Assembly (NCBI GenBank): GCA_964505305.1 | Contig: CAZDHE010000005.1 | Coordinates: forward strand, 1-46,226 | Origin: JAXHLG01 sp964505305 | GTDB taxonomy: Bacteria; Patescibacteriota; Minisyncoccia; Moranbacterales; DUUL01 | Reading direction: 5' to 3' | Length of the DNA: 46,226 nt | Shown: positions 1 through 8,196 of the stretch, piece by piece | Numbering within the stretch: position 1 is the stretch's first letter | Layout of the letters: each line of letters starts with the position of its first letter | Notes under the pieces: generated by a model | The model's database searches: none | What the model saw: only the letters and a program-made list of their open reading frames with translations | Told to the model about the DNA's origin: nothing | Translations under genes and position numbers: made by a program

Positions 1-155
1 TCGACGTTATCCTGGTCCACTATCTATCTAAAAGGCAAGGCGAGATTCAGCCCGGTAAAGACATCCGGGAATGGGACTGGATAGAAATCAAAAACCTTCC
101 CGAAGACCTCGGCCCCAACATCAAACCTACCCTTAAGCATTTCGGCTTTTTATAA
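1..155 (+). CDS. Nudix hydrolase, C-terminal fragment
   Basis: An open frame enters at the window edge (codons from base 3) and ends at TAA 153-155. The roughly 50 visible residues include LVHYLSKRQGEI, a short linker, then REWDWIEIKNLPEDLGPNIK. This resembles the C-terminal strand-turn-helix of Nudix (NTP/NDP-X pyrophosphohydrolase) proteins, where an aromatic W-x-x-x-x-x-L-P segment follows the core. The catalytic Nudix box would lie upstream and is not visible, so substrate and activity cannot be judged. It is the only plus-strand gene at this end and its tail faces the minus-strand block. Confidence 0.55.
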   Translation, partial: DVILVHYLSKRQGEIQPGKDIREWDWIEIKNLPEDLGPNIKPTLKHFGFL

Positions 156-490
156 ATCCAGCGAAAAAATAAAGTCTTCCTTAATCAGAAGACTTTTAAA
201 TACAATTTTTTACACAGAAGCGAGTCTTCAATTCGCTCTATAGATTTCAATCCTTTTCCAACCTAACCAGTTTCGTAATTTCTATACTACAAATTTCAAT
301 AAATTTTTCCTGAATTCCTAAGGATTCAGCAATGGAGTAAAGGAACACAATTTCGCAATTTCCACCTTACTAATAAGAATAATCTCTCTTCTCCTACCAT
401 ATCCCGTTTCTCCTATTCCCCCAAAACCAACACCAAGGCCTTTCTTGATTTTTATTTTTTTAATTATAGACTAAGCTTCTGCTTATAATA
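156..490. other. AT-rich intergenic stretch without recognisable gene
   Basis: No start-to-stop frame of credible composition and no RNA fold that I recognise. The sequence is T/C-rich on the plus strand. A weak hairpin-like stretch with AGTCTTC/GAAGACT words just after the Nudix stop (about 175-200) could help end that transcript. Confidence 0.4.
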
Positions 491-555
491 GCGGAGAGGG
501 AGGGATTCGCCCGGCATTCGCCGGGCGCCCCGCGGATGCCGGGGCTAACCCTCGG
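491..555 (-). repeat. Partial tRNA-Ser 3' duplicate split by a GC-rich palindrome
   Basis: Bases 491-509 repeat exactly the 19 bases at 590-608, which are the acceptor and T-arm end of the adjacent tRNA-Ser. Bases 547-555 (AACCCTCGG) repeat 609-617, the next tRNA bases. Between them, in the middle of the T-loop equivalent, sit 37 extra bases (510-546). They form a GC-rich imperfect palindrome (CCCGGCAT 510-517 against ATGCCGGG 536-543, with further inner pairs). The arrangement is a duplicated tRNA end interrupted by a REP-like hairpin. Confidence 0.75.
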
Positions 556-589
556 ACTAAAAGGATAGAGTAATTTTTTGGTTGAATTT

Positions 590-679
<90 letters not shown>

Positions 680-957
680 TTTTTATTGAAAACCTTTTTT
701 CAATGTCCTTTTTTCCATCGCTGCTTTTTAAAAACTTTTCAATATTTTTCGGCAATCTAATCACTCTTGGTTACCACTCTATCGCATTTCAAACTTTTTT
801 GCAATTCTTTTAAAAAGAGATATTAAATATTAAATCTTTAAACAAGTCCCCCAGTTGCCGTCTGCCATGCAGACAAATTTCTTTTTTAAAAAAGCTTCTG
901 CAAGAAATGTTGAATATTTCAGCCGCTGCGTGAAACATTTAAATTAGAAACAAGGGC

Positions 958-1899
958 TTAGGCTTGATTATTGAGAGTCGACTCTACCATTTCTTTTAAG
1001 CCTTTCTGCGTTTTCCAGTTGAGTTTTTTTCGAGCTTTTCCGGAATCAGCAATCAAACTTGGAGGATCGCCCTTTCTTCTTTTGGTTATTTCTCGGGGAA
1101 TTTCCCGGCCGGATTGATTTTCAAATTCCCCAACAACCTCCAAAACGGTCTGTCCACTTTCTGTTCCTAAATTGAAAATTTCCGAACCCTTAAATTCAAG
1201 AGCTTTTAGATGAGCCTCCGCTAAATCAGAAAGATGGATGTAATCGCGAACACAAGTGCCGTCTCGAGTTTCATAGTCGTCTCCATAAATTTGGAGTTTC
1301 TCTTTCTTCCCAGATAAAACATCTTGGATGATAGGAAATAAATTTTTAGCATCGGGATCCGTATAGCTCAACCCGTCATCGCCGGCTACGTTGAAATATC
1401 TTAAAGAAACAAATTCTATGCCATAGATAGTTGTATACCATTTCATTAAGTCCTCGCAATTAACCTTTGTATAGCCGTAATAATTAATCGGATTCAAAGG
1501 ATGATTCTCATCAACCGGAGTATATACAGGATCGCCATAAACCGCCGCCGACGAAGAAAAAATTATCTTGGAAACACCCGCCTTAATCATAACATCCAAT
1601 AAATTAATCATCCCTCTAATATTTTCCGAATATAGAGAACCTTCTTTCATAGAAGCTCCGGCATCTTTATGAGCGGCAAAATGCATCAAAGCATCAAAAC
1701 TTTTGCTCTGAATAAAAGCTTCCAATTCTTTCCTGTTTAATATATCCAGTTTTTTGAATTTCGCTCGCTCATCCACCAGGTCTCTTCTTCCCTTAGACAA
1801 ATTATCCACCACCCAAACTTTGCAGCCTTTATCGCAAAGCCTTCTCACGCAAGCTGAACCGATGTATCCCGCGCCGCCAACCACTAAAATATTTTGCAT
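958..1899 (-). CDS. galE: UDP-glucose 4-epimerase
   Basis: 313 residues, slightly short for GalE (about 330-340). It is an extended short-chain dehydrogenase/reductase. The NAD-binding glycine motif GGAGYIGS lies at 8-15, SSSAAVYG at about 115-122 carries the catalytic Ser, and Y141-x3-K145 (YYGYTK) is the catalytic pair. RYFNVAG and RDYIHLSDLAEAH, typical of GalE, follow. The enzyme interconverts UDP-glucose and UDP-galactose in the cytoplasm. With galT at 25743-26771 it supplies Leloir-type sugar nucleotides for the glycosyltransferases in this window. No galK is visible. The start ATG at 1899 begins directly at the first Rossmann strand. UDP-GlcNAc or UDP-xylose epimerase activity cannot be excluded from sequence. 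Confidence 0.93.
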   Translation of the reverse strand: MQNILVVGGAGYIGSACVRRLCDKGCKVWVVDNLSKGRRDLVDERAKFKKLDILNRKELEAFIQSKSFDALMHFAAHKDAGASMKEGSLYSENIRGMINLLDVMIKAGVSKIIFSSSAAVYGDPVYTPVDENHPLNPINYYGYTKVNCEDLMKWYTTIYGIEFVSLRYFNVAGDDGLSYTDPDAKNLFPIIQDVLSGKKEKLQIYGDDYETRDGTCVRDYIHLSDLAEAHLKALEFKGSEIFNLGTESGQTVLEVVGEFENQSGREIPREITKRRKGDPPSLIADSGKARKKLNWKTQKGLKEMVESTLNNQA

Positions 1900-2287
1900 T
1901 TGTTTAATTTATTTGTTATTAAAATCAGCACAAGATTAAAAAATCAAGGAGAATAATTTGTAATTAGAAGCGAAAATCCCCGAAAAACTCCCCTCCCTTG
2001 AAAAATTATTTTAACTGAAACCCCATAAATAAAGCAAATTAATTTCAACCAATCATTCTTAATTAAATTGTACCTACCATAAAACTTCTATCTGCCGCCA
2101 GACAATCCCAAGTAGTTAAGGTAAAACTTAAAGTAGAAATAAGAAGTAAGGAGATTCCTTTATAATAGGCTGCTACCGGGCAATCGAGATGGTTGTTTGG
2201 ATTTGACTTGTCATTTGAGCTTGGTCTCGGTGGAATAATCCCGAGGACTCGGGATTAAAATTTTTTCAAAATCTTGTTCCGCCGGGT

Positions 2288-2332
2288 GGTCCCGAGTGAA
2301 ACGGTCTTACTTTGCAATAGTTCCGCCGGGTG
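2288..2332. repeat. Dispersed palindromic repeat, copy 1 (CCCGAGTG...CCGGGT family)
   Basis: Imperfect hairpin built from CCCGAGTG, a CTTACTTTGCAA centre and GTTCCGCCGGGT. The same word order recurs at 45974-46016 and, more diverged, at about 5073-5121. It is intergenic each time. Confidence 0.55.
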
Positions 2333-2362
2333 AACATTTGTCATTTTAAGCCTTTGCTTCTC

Positions 2363-2393
2363 TAAACCCGACAAGCACTGTTTGTCGGGTTTA
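2363..2393. repeat. Perfect hairpin TAAACCCGACA...TGTCGGGTTTA, copy 1
   Basis: An 11-bp perfect inverted repeat around a short loop. A second copy lies at 21462-21492, and both are followed by related flanks including TGTGTGAAACATTTAGATT. It could act as a transcription terminator, but the shared flank shows that it is a dispersed repeat. Confidence 0.7.
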
Positions 2394-2494
2394 GAAAAAT
2401 GCCTCATACAGTGTGTGAAACATTTAGATTGCCGGAGCGCTTCTCTCCCAAGTGCTCGGCATTGCTTTGCTTTTAAATTTTATCGGGAGATCAA

Positions 2495-3046
2495 TTATCG
2501 AACAAAACCTTTTTCTCTTAAATATTTCATAACTTCTTCGGCGCATTCAGTAGGCGTATTTCTCTCCGTGAAAAGTTCCAGGTGCGGATTAGAAGGCCGG
2601 TCGTAGGGATCCGATATGCCGGTAAAATTCTTAATTTCCCCCATTCGAGCTTTTTTGTACAAACCTTTAACATCTCTTTTCTCGCAAGTTTCCAGGGGAG
2701 TGTTAACAAAAACCTCAATATAGCCGGTAACGCTTTTCCTTAATTCTTCTCTTTGGTGCTTATAGGGAGATATAAAAGAGGCGATTACCCCCACTCCGTT
2801 TCTGGAAAGAAGATTGGAAACAAAGCCGATTCTCCGAATATTTTCGTCTCTGTCCCGGCGAGAAAAAGTGAGGCCCTTGGTTAGCGATTCTCTCACGACA
2901 TCTCCGTCCAGGCGCTCTATCCTGTTGCCGTTGACCTTTAGAAGCTTGTAAACTTCATCGGCAATAGTGCTCTTGCCGGCCCCGGAAAGCCCAGTAAACC
3001 ACAAAACAAATCCTTTTAAATTCTCATTATAAGTTTTCTTCTTCAT
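2495..3046 (-). CDS. cysC: Adenylylsulfate (APS) kinase
   Basis: 183 residues, the normal size. It phosphorylates APS to PAPS, the universal sulfuryl donor. The P-loop GLSGAGKST is at 19-27 and DGD at 47-49. FSRRDRDENIRRIG (61-74) and FISPYKHQRE (91-100) follow, then the APS-kinase C-terminal region with GLYKKARMGEIKNFTGI and DPYDRP. All are signatures of CysC. Its start overlaps the end of sat by 20 bases, so the two are translationally linked and act in sequence. A cysQ-like phosphatase lies just upstream. No PAPS or sulfite reductase is present, which favours sulfation over assimilation. It lies in a minus-strand run of sugar and nucleotide enzymes. Confidence 0.95.
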   Translation of the reverse strand: MKKKTYNENLKGFVLWFTGLSGAGKSTIADEVYKLLKVNGNRIERLDGDVVRESLTKGLTFSRRDRDENIRRIGFVSNLLSRNGVGVIASFISPYKHQREELRKSVTGYIEVFVNTPLETCEKRDVKGLYKKARMGEIKNFTGISDPYDRPSNPHLELFTERNTPTECAEEVMKYLREKGFVR

Positions 3047-4112
3047 TTTCTACAAATATTTTCTTATGATTAATTAAAAACTGGTAAATCTCCGGACGAA
3101 GCATATATTCCGGCGGCTCTTCTTTTTTCACCAAAAATTCTCTTAATTTCGTTCCGCTAAAATTTATTCTACTTTTTTCTTCGCTTTCGTCAATAAAACA
3201 GTGTTCTCCCGTTTTGTAATCAAAAACCACCTCCGAAAATTTTAATATTTCCACTCCGATTTCTTGGTAATCAAAATTATCAAAAATCTCCTGAGCGGCA
3301 AAAGGGCTATAAAAATCCCCAACCCCCGCGTGATCCCGGCCTATTATAAAATGAGTGCAACCATAGTTCCTGCGGATTAAAGCATGAAAAACAGCTTCTC
3401 TGGGTCCGGCGTATCTCATTTCCAGGGGAAGTGCGGACAATAAAGCTTTTTTATCGGGGAAAAATTTTTCAATTAAAACTTTATAGCTTCCCAATATTAC
3501 CTCGTCCAAAAAGTCTCCTTGTTTCTTCTTGCCTACAACCGGCTGGATTAACAAACCATCCGCTTGACGGAGAGCTTCTTTTTGAAGAAACTCGTGACCT
3601 CGATGAGGAATATTACGAGTTTGAAAAGCCACCACTTTTTTCCAATTATTTTTCTTGAAAAAATCTTTGGTTCTCTCCGGATGAGAAAAATAATTTTCAA
3701 GAGTATGTTGAACTTTTTTTGTTATCTTGACTTCTCCTCCCAATAAAAATTCTTCCATAGAAAAAACTCCGGCCACCCCGGGATGACTTAAATCATCTGT
3801 TCCAAAAACCTTTTCAGCCAAATCCCTCTTGCTATAAGAAAAAACTTCCGGACTTTTAAGCAAACCCACCTGATCCCCCTTTTCATCCAATAAAGAAACT
3901 TCTTCCATTGAAGAAATTTTTTCCGCCGTCTCTTTGTCTATATCAAGCACAATCGGAACAGGCCAAACATTTCCATCGGCCAGTCTCATATCCGACAAAA
4001 CCGACAAAAAATCCCTTTGTCTTAAAAAACCCTTCAGAGGAGCATAGGCTCCGCTTTCTATATTGATAAGATCTTTAATTCTTTCCAAATCCAAGTAAAG
4101 TCCTTTTTTCAT
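3027..4112 (-). CDS. sat: Sulfate adenylyltransferase (ATP sulfurylase)
   Basis: 361 residues, a little below the usual ~390 of single-domain Sat. It makes APS and pyrophosphate from ATP and sulfate. QTRNIPHRGH (164-173) contains the QxRN and HxxH nucleotide-binding motifs, MRYAGPREAV (232-241) follows, and GRDHAGVG lies at 258-265. The N-terminal PUA-like part begins with GLYLDLERIKDL. The downstream kinase overlaps, so the pair carries out both steps to PAPS. The shortened C-terminus shows no fused kinase domain. This is the homo-oligomeric Sat type, not the CysD/CysN type. The start at 4112 is the first in-frame Met and gives a sensible N-terminus. Confidence 0.95.
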   Translation of the reverse strand: MKKGLYLDLERIKDLINIESGAYAPLKGFLRQRDFLSVLSDMRLADGNVWPVPIVLDIDKETAEKISSMEEVSLLDEKGDQVGLLKSPEVFSYSKRDLAEKVFGTDDLSHPGVAGVFSMEEFLLGGEVKITKKVQHTLENYFSHPERTKDFFKKNNWKKVVAFQTRNIPHRGHEFLQKEALRQADGLLIQPVVGKKKQGDFLDEVILGSYKVLIEKFFPDKKALLSALPLEMRYAGPREAVFHALIRRNYGCTHFIIGRDHAGVGDFYSPFAAQEIFDNFDYQEIGVEILKFSEVVFDYKTGEHCFIDESEEKSRINFSGTKLREFLVKKEEPPEYMLRPEIYQFLINHKKIFVENEEENL

Positions 4113-4233
4113 TTATTTGTCATTTAAACATTAGACTTGGTTTGCCTCAAGTAGAATAATTTTCCACTGGGATGACATTAATCCCGAGTGATCGGGATTA
4201 AATCCTTACTTCTTACTCCTTAATTCTTGATTT

Positions 4234-5049
4234 TTATTCCTTAATCCCACTTTCCATCGACTCTGCATTTAAATTTTCCACTATCTTTCTATGCAAATCT
4301 TTATTTCCAGCTATTAAGCCATTTTTTAAAACAGGTTCTTTTTTATTATAAATAATTTCTTTTCCAAATTTATCAGTTAAAATTCCCCCGGCTTCTTGCA
4401 GGATGATATCCGGCCCGCAGCTATCCCACTCGCCCATACCGCTCCCGGTATTTACAAAAAAATCGGCTTCCCCGGCAGCTATTTTGGCTATCTTCACTCC
4501 GTTACTCCCCACTTTCTTCATTTCTTGTATCTGCAGCTTGGCAGCCAAACTCTCATCTTCCGGCTTCAGGTGATTCCGGCTAACTACCATTCTGGATTCT
4601 TTGGTTTCTTTTATTGGAGAAACTTGTAGTTTCTCTTTTTGGCCGAGACCACTCTCCCGGAAAGCTCCCCTTCCCTTTTCGGCATAAAAAAGCTCTCCCG
4701 TAGCCGGCTGAAACACCGCTCCCAAGATTGGTCTTTCTTCTTCAACCAACCCGACCATCACGGAAAACTCTCCCGTTTCTTGAACAAAGTCCATAGTCCC
4801 ATCCAGAGGATCAATAATCCAAACCTTGGCGCCGTTTAATCTTTTCAAATCATCAGCATCCTCCTCGGACAAAACCGGATACCCGGTTTCTGCAAGCATT
4901 TCTCTTAAAATAGCATTGGAAGACAAATCCGCTTGAGTTAGAGGACTTTTATCTTCTTTGTAATTGATCTTAAAACCGGAACAGTAACATTTTAAAACTT
5001 CTTCTCCGGCAGCTTTAACAGCCTTTTTCAATATTTTTAATTCTTTCAT
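4234..5049 (-). CDS. CysQ-like 3'(2'),5'-bisphosphate nucleotidase / inositol monophosphatase family
   Basis: 271 residues of the Li-sensitive Mg-dependent phosphatase fold. Metal ligands are visible at EE 62-63, in WIIDPLDGT (77-85: D80, D83), and in the C-terminal GEWDSCGPDIILQEAGG. The family includes inositol monophosphatase, fructose bisphosphatase and CysQ. Standing just upstream of sat-cysC, it most likely hydrolyses PAP, the by-product left when a sulfotransferase uses PAPS. The role is inferred from context and the family is certain. About 120 bases of repeat-like sequence separate it from sat, so a shared transcript is plausible but not proven. Confidence 0.85.
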   Translation of the reverse strand: MKELKILKKAVKAAGEEVLKCYCSGFKINYKEDKSPLTQADLSSNAILREMLAETGYPVLSEEDADDLKRLNGAKVWIIDPLDGTMDFVQETGEFSVMVGLVEEERPILGAVFQPATGELFYAEKGRGAFRESGLGQKEKLQVSPIKETKESRMVVSRNHLKPEDESLAAKLQIQEMKKVGSNGVKIAKIAAGEADFFVNTGSGMGEWDSCGPDIILQEAGGILTDKFGKEIIYNKKEPVLKNGLIAGNKDLHRKIVENLNAESMESGIKE

Positions 5050-5371
5050 TGGAAAAAATTGCTTACAAAATAACCCGACTAAAACAATCTTATCTCATCT
5101 CGCAAGAGCTCCGCCGGTTAGTCTCCAATTTGGGAAATCCAAATGACTATCCCGAGTACTCGGGACAAATGTCAAATCAAATCCAAAGGTCAAAGGATAA
5201 AATGTCAAAATTTGTCATTTGGGTTTTGAGTTTTGGGTTTTCTCTCTCTTGCCCCTTGCTTCTTGCTTCTTGCTTCTTATAATTTGTCATTTATCATTTA
5301 TTTGAATTTGGGCTTTAAAATTGTTTTAACTTTTGACTTTTGACTTTTGAGCTTCCCTTCCCTTGTCTCCT
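5050..5371. repeat. Intergenic repeat stretch between manC and the PAPS genes
   Basis: Contains a diverged copy of the CCGGGT palindromic family (about 5073-5121), the palindrome CCCGAGTACTCGGGA (about 5152-5166), then runs of TTTGACTTTTGAC and CTTGCTTCTTGCTTCT. No gene is visible. Confidence 0.55.
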
Positions 5372-6457
5372 CTACAGGTATTTCCCTCCTCTTTCTTTAA
5401 GTTCTTCGATAATCTTTTTGACATCTTGAGCTCTGGACTTGGGGCAAACCAAGAGGACGTCTTCGGTGTCCACTATTACCATGTCATCCAAGCCCACGGT
5501 CGCTATCAGCTTGTTATCGCCGCCGTAAATGACACTGCCGGCGGTGTCTATGTTTAATCTCTCGCCTCTGACTAAGTTTCTTTTCTCATCCGTTTTAGTC
5601 ATTAAATTCTCATGCAAGGTATCCCAAGCGCCTATATCTTTCCAATCAAATTCCCCTTGAATAATAAGGACATTTCCCGGAGACATTTTTTCCATAATAG
5701 CGTAATCGATGGATATTTTATCCATTTTTTTATACTCTTCGGCCAAAAGCTCTTCTGCTTTTTCTCCGTCTTTCCGCAAAATCATTTTTATATTTTCCAA
5801 TCGATCATAAATAGCCGGGGCGTGCTGTTTATAAGCCTCCAACATCAGACCGGGAGTCCACATATAATAATTGGCATGCCACAAATAACTCCCTTCTTCC
5901 AAATATTTTTGAGCCGTTTTGAAATCCGGTTTTTCCGTGTGACCCTCAAAACTGTAAAACTCCACTCCCTCTTCTTCCATCACTTTTTTTCCCACTTTGG
6001 TATATCCCAAAGCAGTGTTAGGACTGGTGGGATAAATGGAAATATCCAGAAGATTGCCTGTTTTTTTAATTACTTCTTCGGCTTTTTGGATAGACTTAAC
6101 AAATTTGTCCACCCGTCCTATGTAGTGATCCGAGGGAATAAAAGCCATCGGCTCGTCTTCGTCTTCCATTCCCAATCGCAAAGCCGCATAACCCATTGCG
6201 GGAGCAGTATCTCTTCTATCAGGCTCTACGATAATATTCTCATCCGGAAAATCAGGCAAAATTTCTTTTAAATTTTTCGTTTGATCAAAGGTGGTGGCAA
6301 TATAAATTTTTTCCGAAGGCCATTCTTCAAATCTCTGTAAAGTCTCCTCTATCATAGTTTTTTCCGAGGTCAACTTGCAAAACTGTTTGGGTTTGCCTTC
6401 CCTGCTCATCGGCCAAAGCCTGGTTCCTCCTCCTCCGGCTAAAATAACTATACGCAT
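5372..6457 (-). CDS. manC: Mannose-1-phosphate guanylyltransferase (short form)
   Basis: 361 residues, matching the single-domain guanylyltransferase; the fused phosphomannose isomerase cupin of long ManC/AlgA is absent. It makes GDP-mannose from GTP and mannose-1-phosphate. The nucleotidyltransferase signature AGGGGTRLWPMSREGKPKQF spans 7-26, EPDRRDTAPAMG 78-89 and PSDHYI 108-113. A later WKDIGAWDTL matches the family's C-terminal motif. GDP-mannose would feed the GT4 and membrane glycosyltransferases nearby. It begins at the first strand with no extra N-terminal residues. Confidence 0.94.
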   Translation of the reverse strand: MRIVILAGGGGTRLWPMSREGKPKQFCKLTSEKTMIEETLQRFEEWPSEKIYIATTFDQTKNLKEILPDFPDENIIVEPDRRDTAPAMGYAALRLGMEDEDEPMAFIPSDHYIGRVDKFVKSIQKAEEVIKKTGNLLDISIYPTSPNTALGYTKVGKKVMEEEGVEFYSFEGHTEKPDFKTAQKYLEEGSYLWHANYYMWTPGLMLEAYKQHAPAIYDRLENIKMILRKDGEKAEELLAEEYKKMDKISIDYAIMEKMSPGNVLIIQGEFDWKDIGAWDTLHENLMTKTDEKRNLVRGERLNIDTAGSVIYGGDNKLIATVGLDDMVIVDTEDVLLVCPKSRAQDVKKIIEELKERGGKYL

Positions 6458-6564
6458 ATTTTTTTTATTAAAAATAATAGATAGTCTTTGCTACATCTAA
6501 TAACAAAACAAAAATTAACTTTTTCTATTTAACTCCCCCCCCCTTCCGTTGCTTAAATTCTCCC

Positions 6565-6999
6565 TCAAAAAAGCCTGGAGCCGGCTTCATTCATAGCTTG
6601 GTTAGCAAGCTCGTCGGCTTCTTTGTTTTTTTCTCGAGGAATGTGAACAAATTTTACTTGCCTAAAATCAAGCATTAAATTCCATATTTCAATAAATCTT
6701 TTTTGTACTCCCGGGTTCTTCAATTTGTATTGATGATTAAGCTGCTTGACCATTAATTCCGAATCGGCATAGCAAATTAATTCGGCTTGCTTGGCTTTGG
6801 CTTTACCTAACAATAACTTGACCTTTTTCAAAGCAAAAATTAAAGCTTCATATTCAGCCTCGTTGTTAGTTACTTTGTCTCCCAGAAATTGGTGATACTT
6901 TTTTATTTTTTCATCAGTTTTAACAACAGCCCCTACGCCTCCCGGCCCGGGATTGCCGCGAGATCCTCCATCGGTAAAAATTTCTACAAATTTAGACAT
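6565..6999 (-). CDS. rnhA: Ribonuclease HI
   Basis: 144 residues, typical for bacterial RNase HI. It degrades RNA in RNA-DNA hybrids. The N-terminal FTDGGSRGNPGPGG places the first catalytic Asp at D10, NNEAEY gives E49, YADSELM gives D79 and NKEADELAN gives D129, completing the DEDD set. Usual basic-handle residues are few, as in short RNase H proteins. It lies 107 bases upstream of manC and 127 bases downstream of trpS on the same strand. Confidence 0.93.
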   Translation of the reverse strand: MSKFVEIFTDGGSRGNPGPGGVGAVVKTDEKIKKYHQFLGDKVTNNEAEYEALIFALKKVKLLLGKAKAKQAELICYADSELMVKQLNHQYKLKNPGVQKRFIEIWNLMLDFRQVKFVHIPREKNKEADELANQAMNEAGSRLF

Positions 7000-7126
7000 A
7001 ATTTTCCTTGGGACTTTTTAGATTGTTTATTGAAAGCAAAAAAAGAAAATAATAGACAGAAAAACGAGTGCCAAATACTCGAAACAAGGCTTATGATTCA
7101 ATTTATTAATTACACTTTCACTCCAC

Positions 7127-8113
7127 TTAGACTAAAAAACCCATTTTTTTCTTGACTTCTATTATTTTTTTCTCAGCCTTGGGTCTTATTTTTTCCGCGT
7201 TTTCTTTTAGTCTCCGTACCGCCTCTTCATCGGAAATTTGGCTATATTTTTCCTGAAATTGACCGAGAAATTCATTAATAACTCCGGCTAAATCTTCCTT
7301 GAAATCTTTATAGCCCTTCTCTTGATATTTACTCTCAATCTCTGAGGAACTTTCCCCGCTCAAAGAAGAATAAATATTTATCAAATTTTTCAAGGCCGGT
7401 TTCTCGTCTTTATATTCTATCCGGCTTCCGCTGTCGGTAACAGCTTTTCTAATTTTTTCTTCAACTTCTTCAGGCGAATCCATCATTTCTATACGATTAT
7501 ATTTGGAAGAGGCCGACTTAGACATTTTCTTGAAAGGGTTGTCCAAGCCCATTATCCGCATTCCTTCTTCTTTAATATAAGTCTCCGGAACTTTAAAGGT
7601 ATCTCCGAACATTTGATTGAACTTTCGAGCAATTTTTTTGGCAAGCTCTATGTGTTGGACTTGATCTTCTCCCACCGGCACCACTTCCGTGTCATAAAGT
7701 AAAATATCGGCCGCCATCAAAACGGGGTAGTTTAACAAGCCCGCCTCCGCGCTTTCTTTTTCTTTTTTGTCTTCGGTTTTGTCCTTAAACTGGGTCATTT
7801 TAAACAAGTCTCCGGTTTTGACTATGGAATTTAAAAGCCACATCAATTCCGAATGTTCTTTTACATGGGACTGGACGAAAACAACGGTCTCGGGTTTTAT
7901 TCCCGCCGCCCAGTAGGTCTTGGCTATTTCCAAAGTTTTTCCTCTCAACTCTTTGGTGTTGGCGGGAACAGTAATAGCGTGCAAGTCAACTATGCAGAAT
8001 ATGGAATCATATTTCTCTTGAAGATCTGTCCAGCTTTTAACCGCCCCGAGATAGTTGCCCAAGTGAAAATTTCCCGAAGGCTGCACTCCCGAAAAAATGG
8101 TTTTTTTGTTCAT
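7127..8113 (-). CDS. trpS: Tryptophanyl-tRNA synthetase
   Basis: 328 residues, the normal size for bacterial TrpRS, a class I synthetase. PSGNFHLGNYLGA (12-24) carries the HIGH-equivalent HLGN at 17-20, KKMSKS ends at residue 200, and LMAADILLYDTEVVPVGEDQ lies between them. The protein joins tryptophan to tRNA-Trp in the cytoplasm. It is followed on the minus strand by rnhA and preceded by gdhA with an 83-base gap. Nothing T-box-like is visible in that gap. Confidence 0.97.
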   Translation of the reverse strand: MNKKTIFSGVQPSGNFHLGNYLGAVKSWTDLQEKYDSIFCIVDLHAITVPANTKELRGKTLEIAKTYWAAGIKPETVVFVQSHVKEHSELMWLLNSIVKTGDLFKMTQFKDKTEDKKEKESAEAGLLNYPVLMAADILLYDTEVVPVGEDQVQHIELAKKIARKFNQMFGDTFKVPETYIKEEGMRIMGLDNPFKKMSKSASSKYNRIEMMDSPEEVEEKIRKAVTDSGSRIEYKDEKPALKNLINIYSSLSGESSSEIESKYQEKGYKDFKEDLAGVINEFLGQFQEKYSQISDEEAVRRLKENAEKIRPKAEKKIIEVKKKMGFLV

Positions 8114-8196
8114 ATTTTATTTAGAAGGGTTAAAATCTTTTAATTCACCTTTTGTAATTGATTTCTTTTATAAAATGCCATAACACCGCAAAAATG

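Larger units (their letters stand above)
1900..2494. repeat. Intergenic repeat mosaic between galE and cysC
   Basis: No coding frame convinces. The stretch contains several dispersed words seen elsewhere: CCCGAG-GACTCGGGA (about 2241-2255), a long imperfect hairpin with CCCGAGTG...TTCCGCCGGGT (about 2290-2332), and a perfect hairpin at 2363-2393. After the hairpin comes the word TGTGTGAAACATTTAGATT, which recurs at about 21512-21530. It is probably a pile-up of small nonautonomous repeats rather than a lost gene. Confidence 0.6.
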
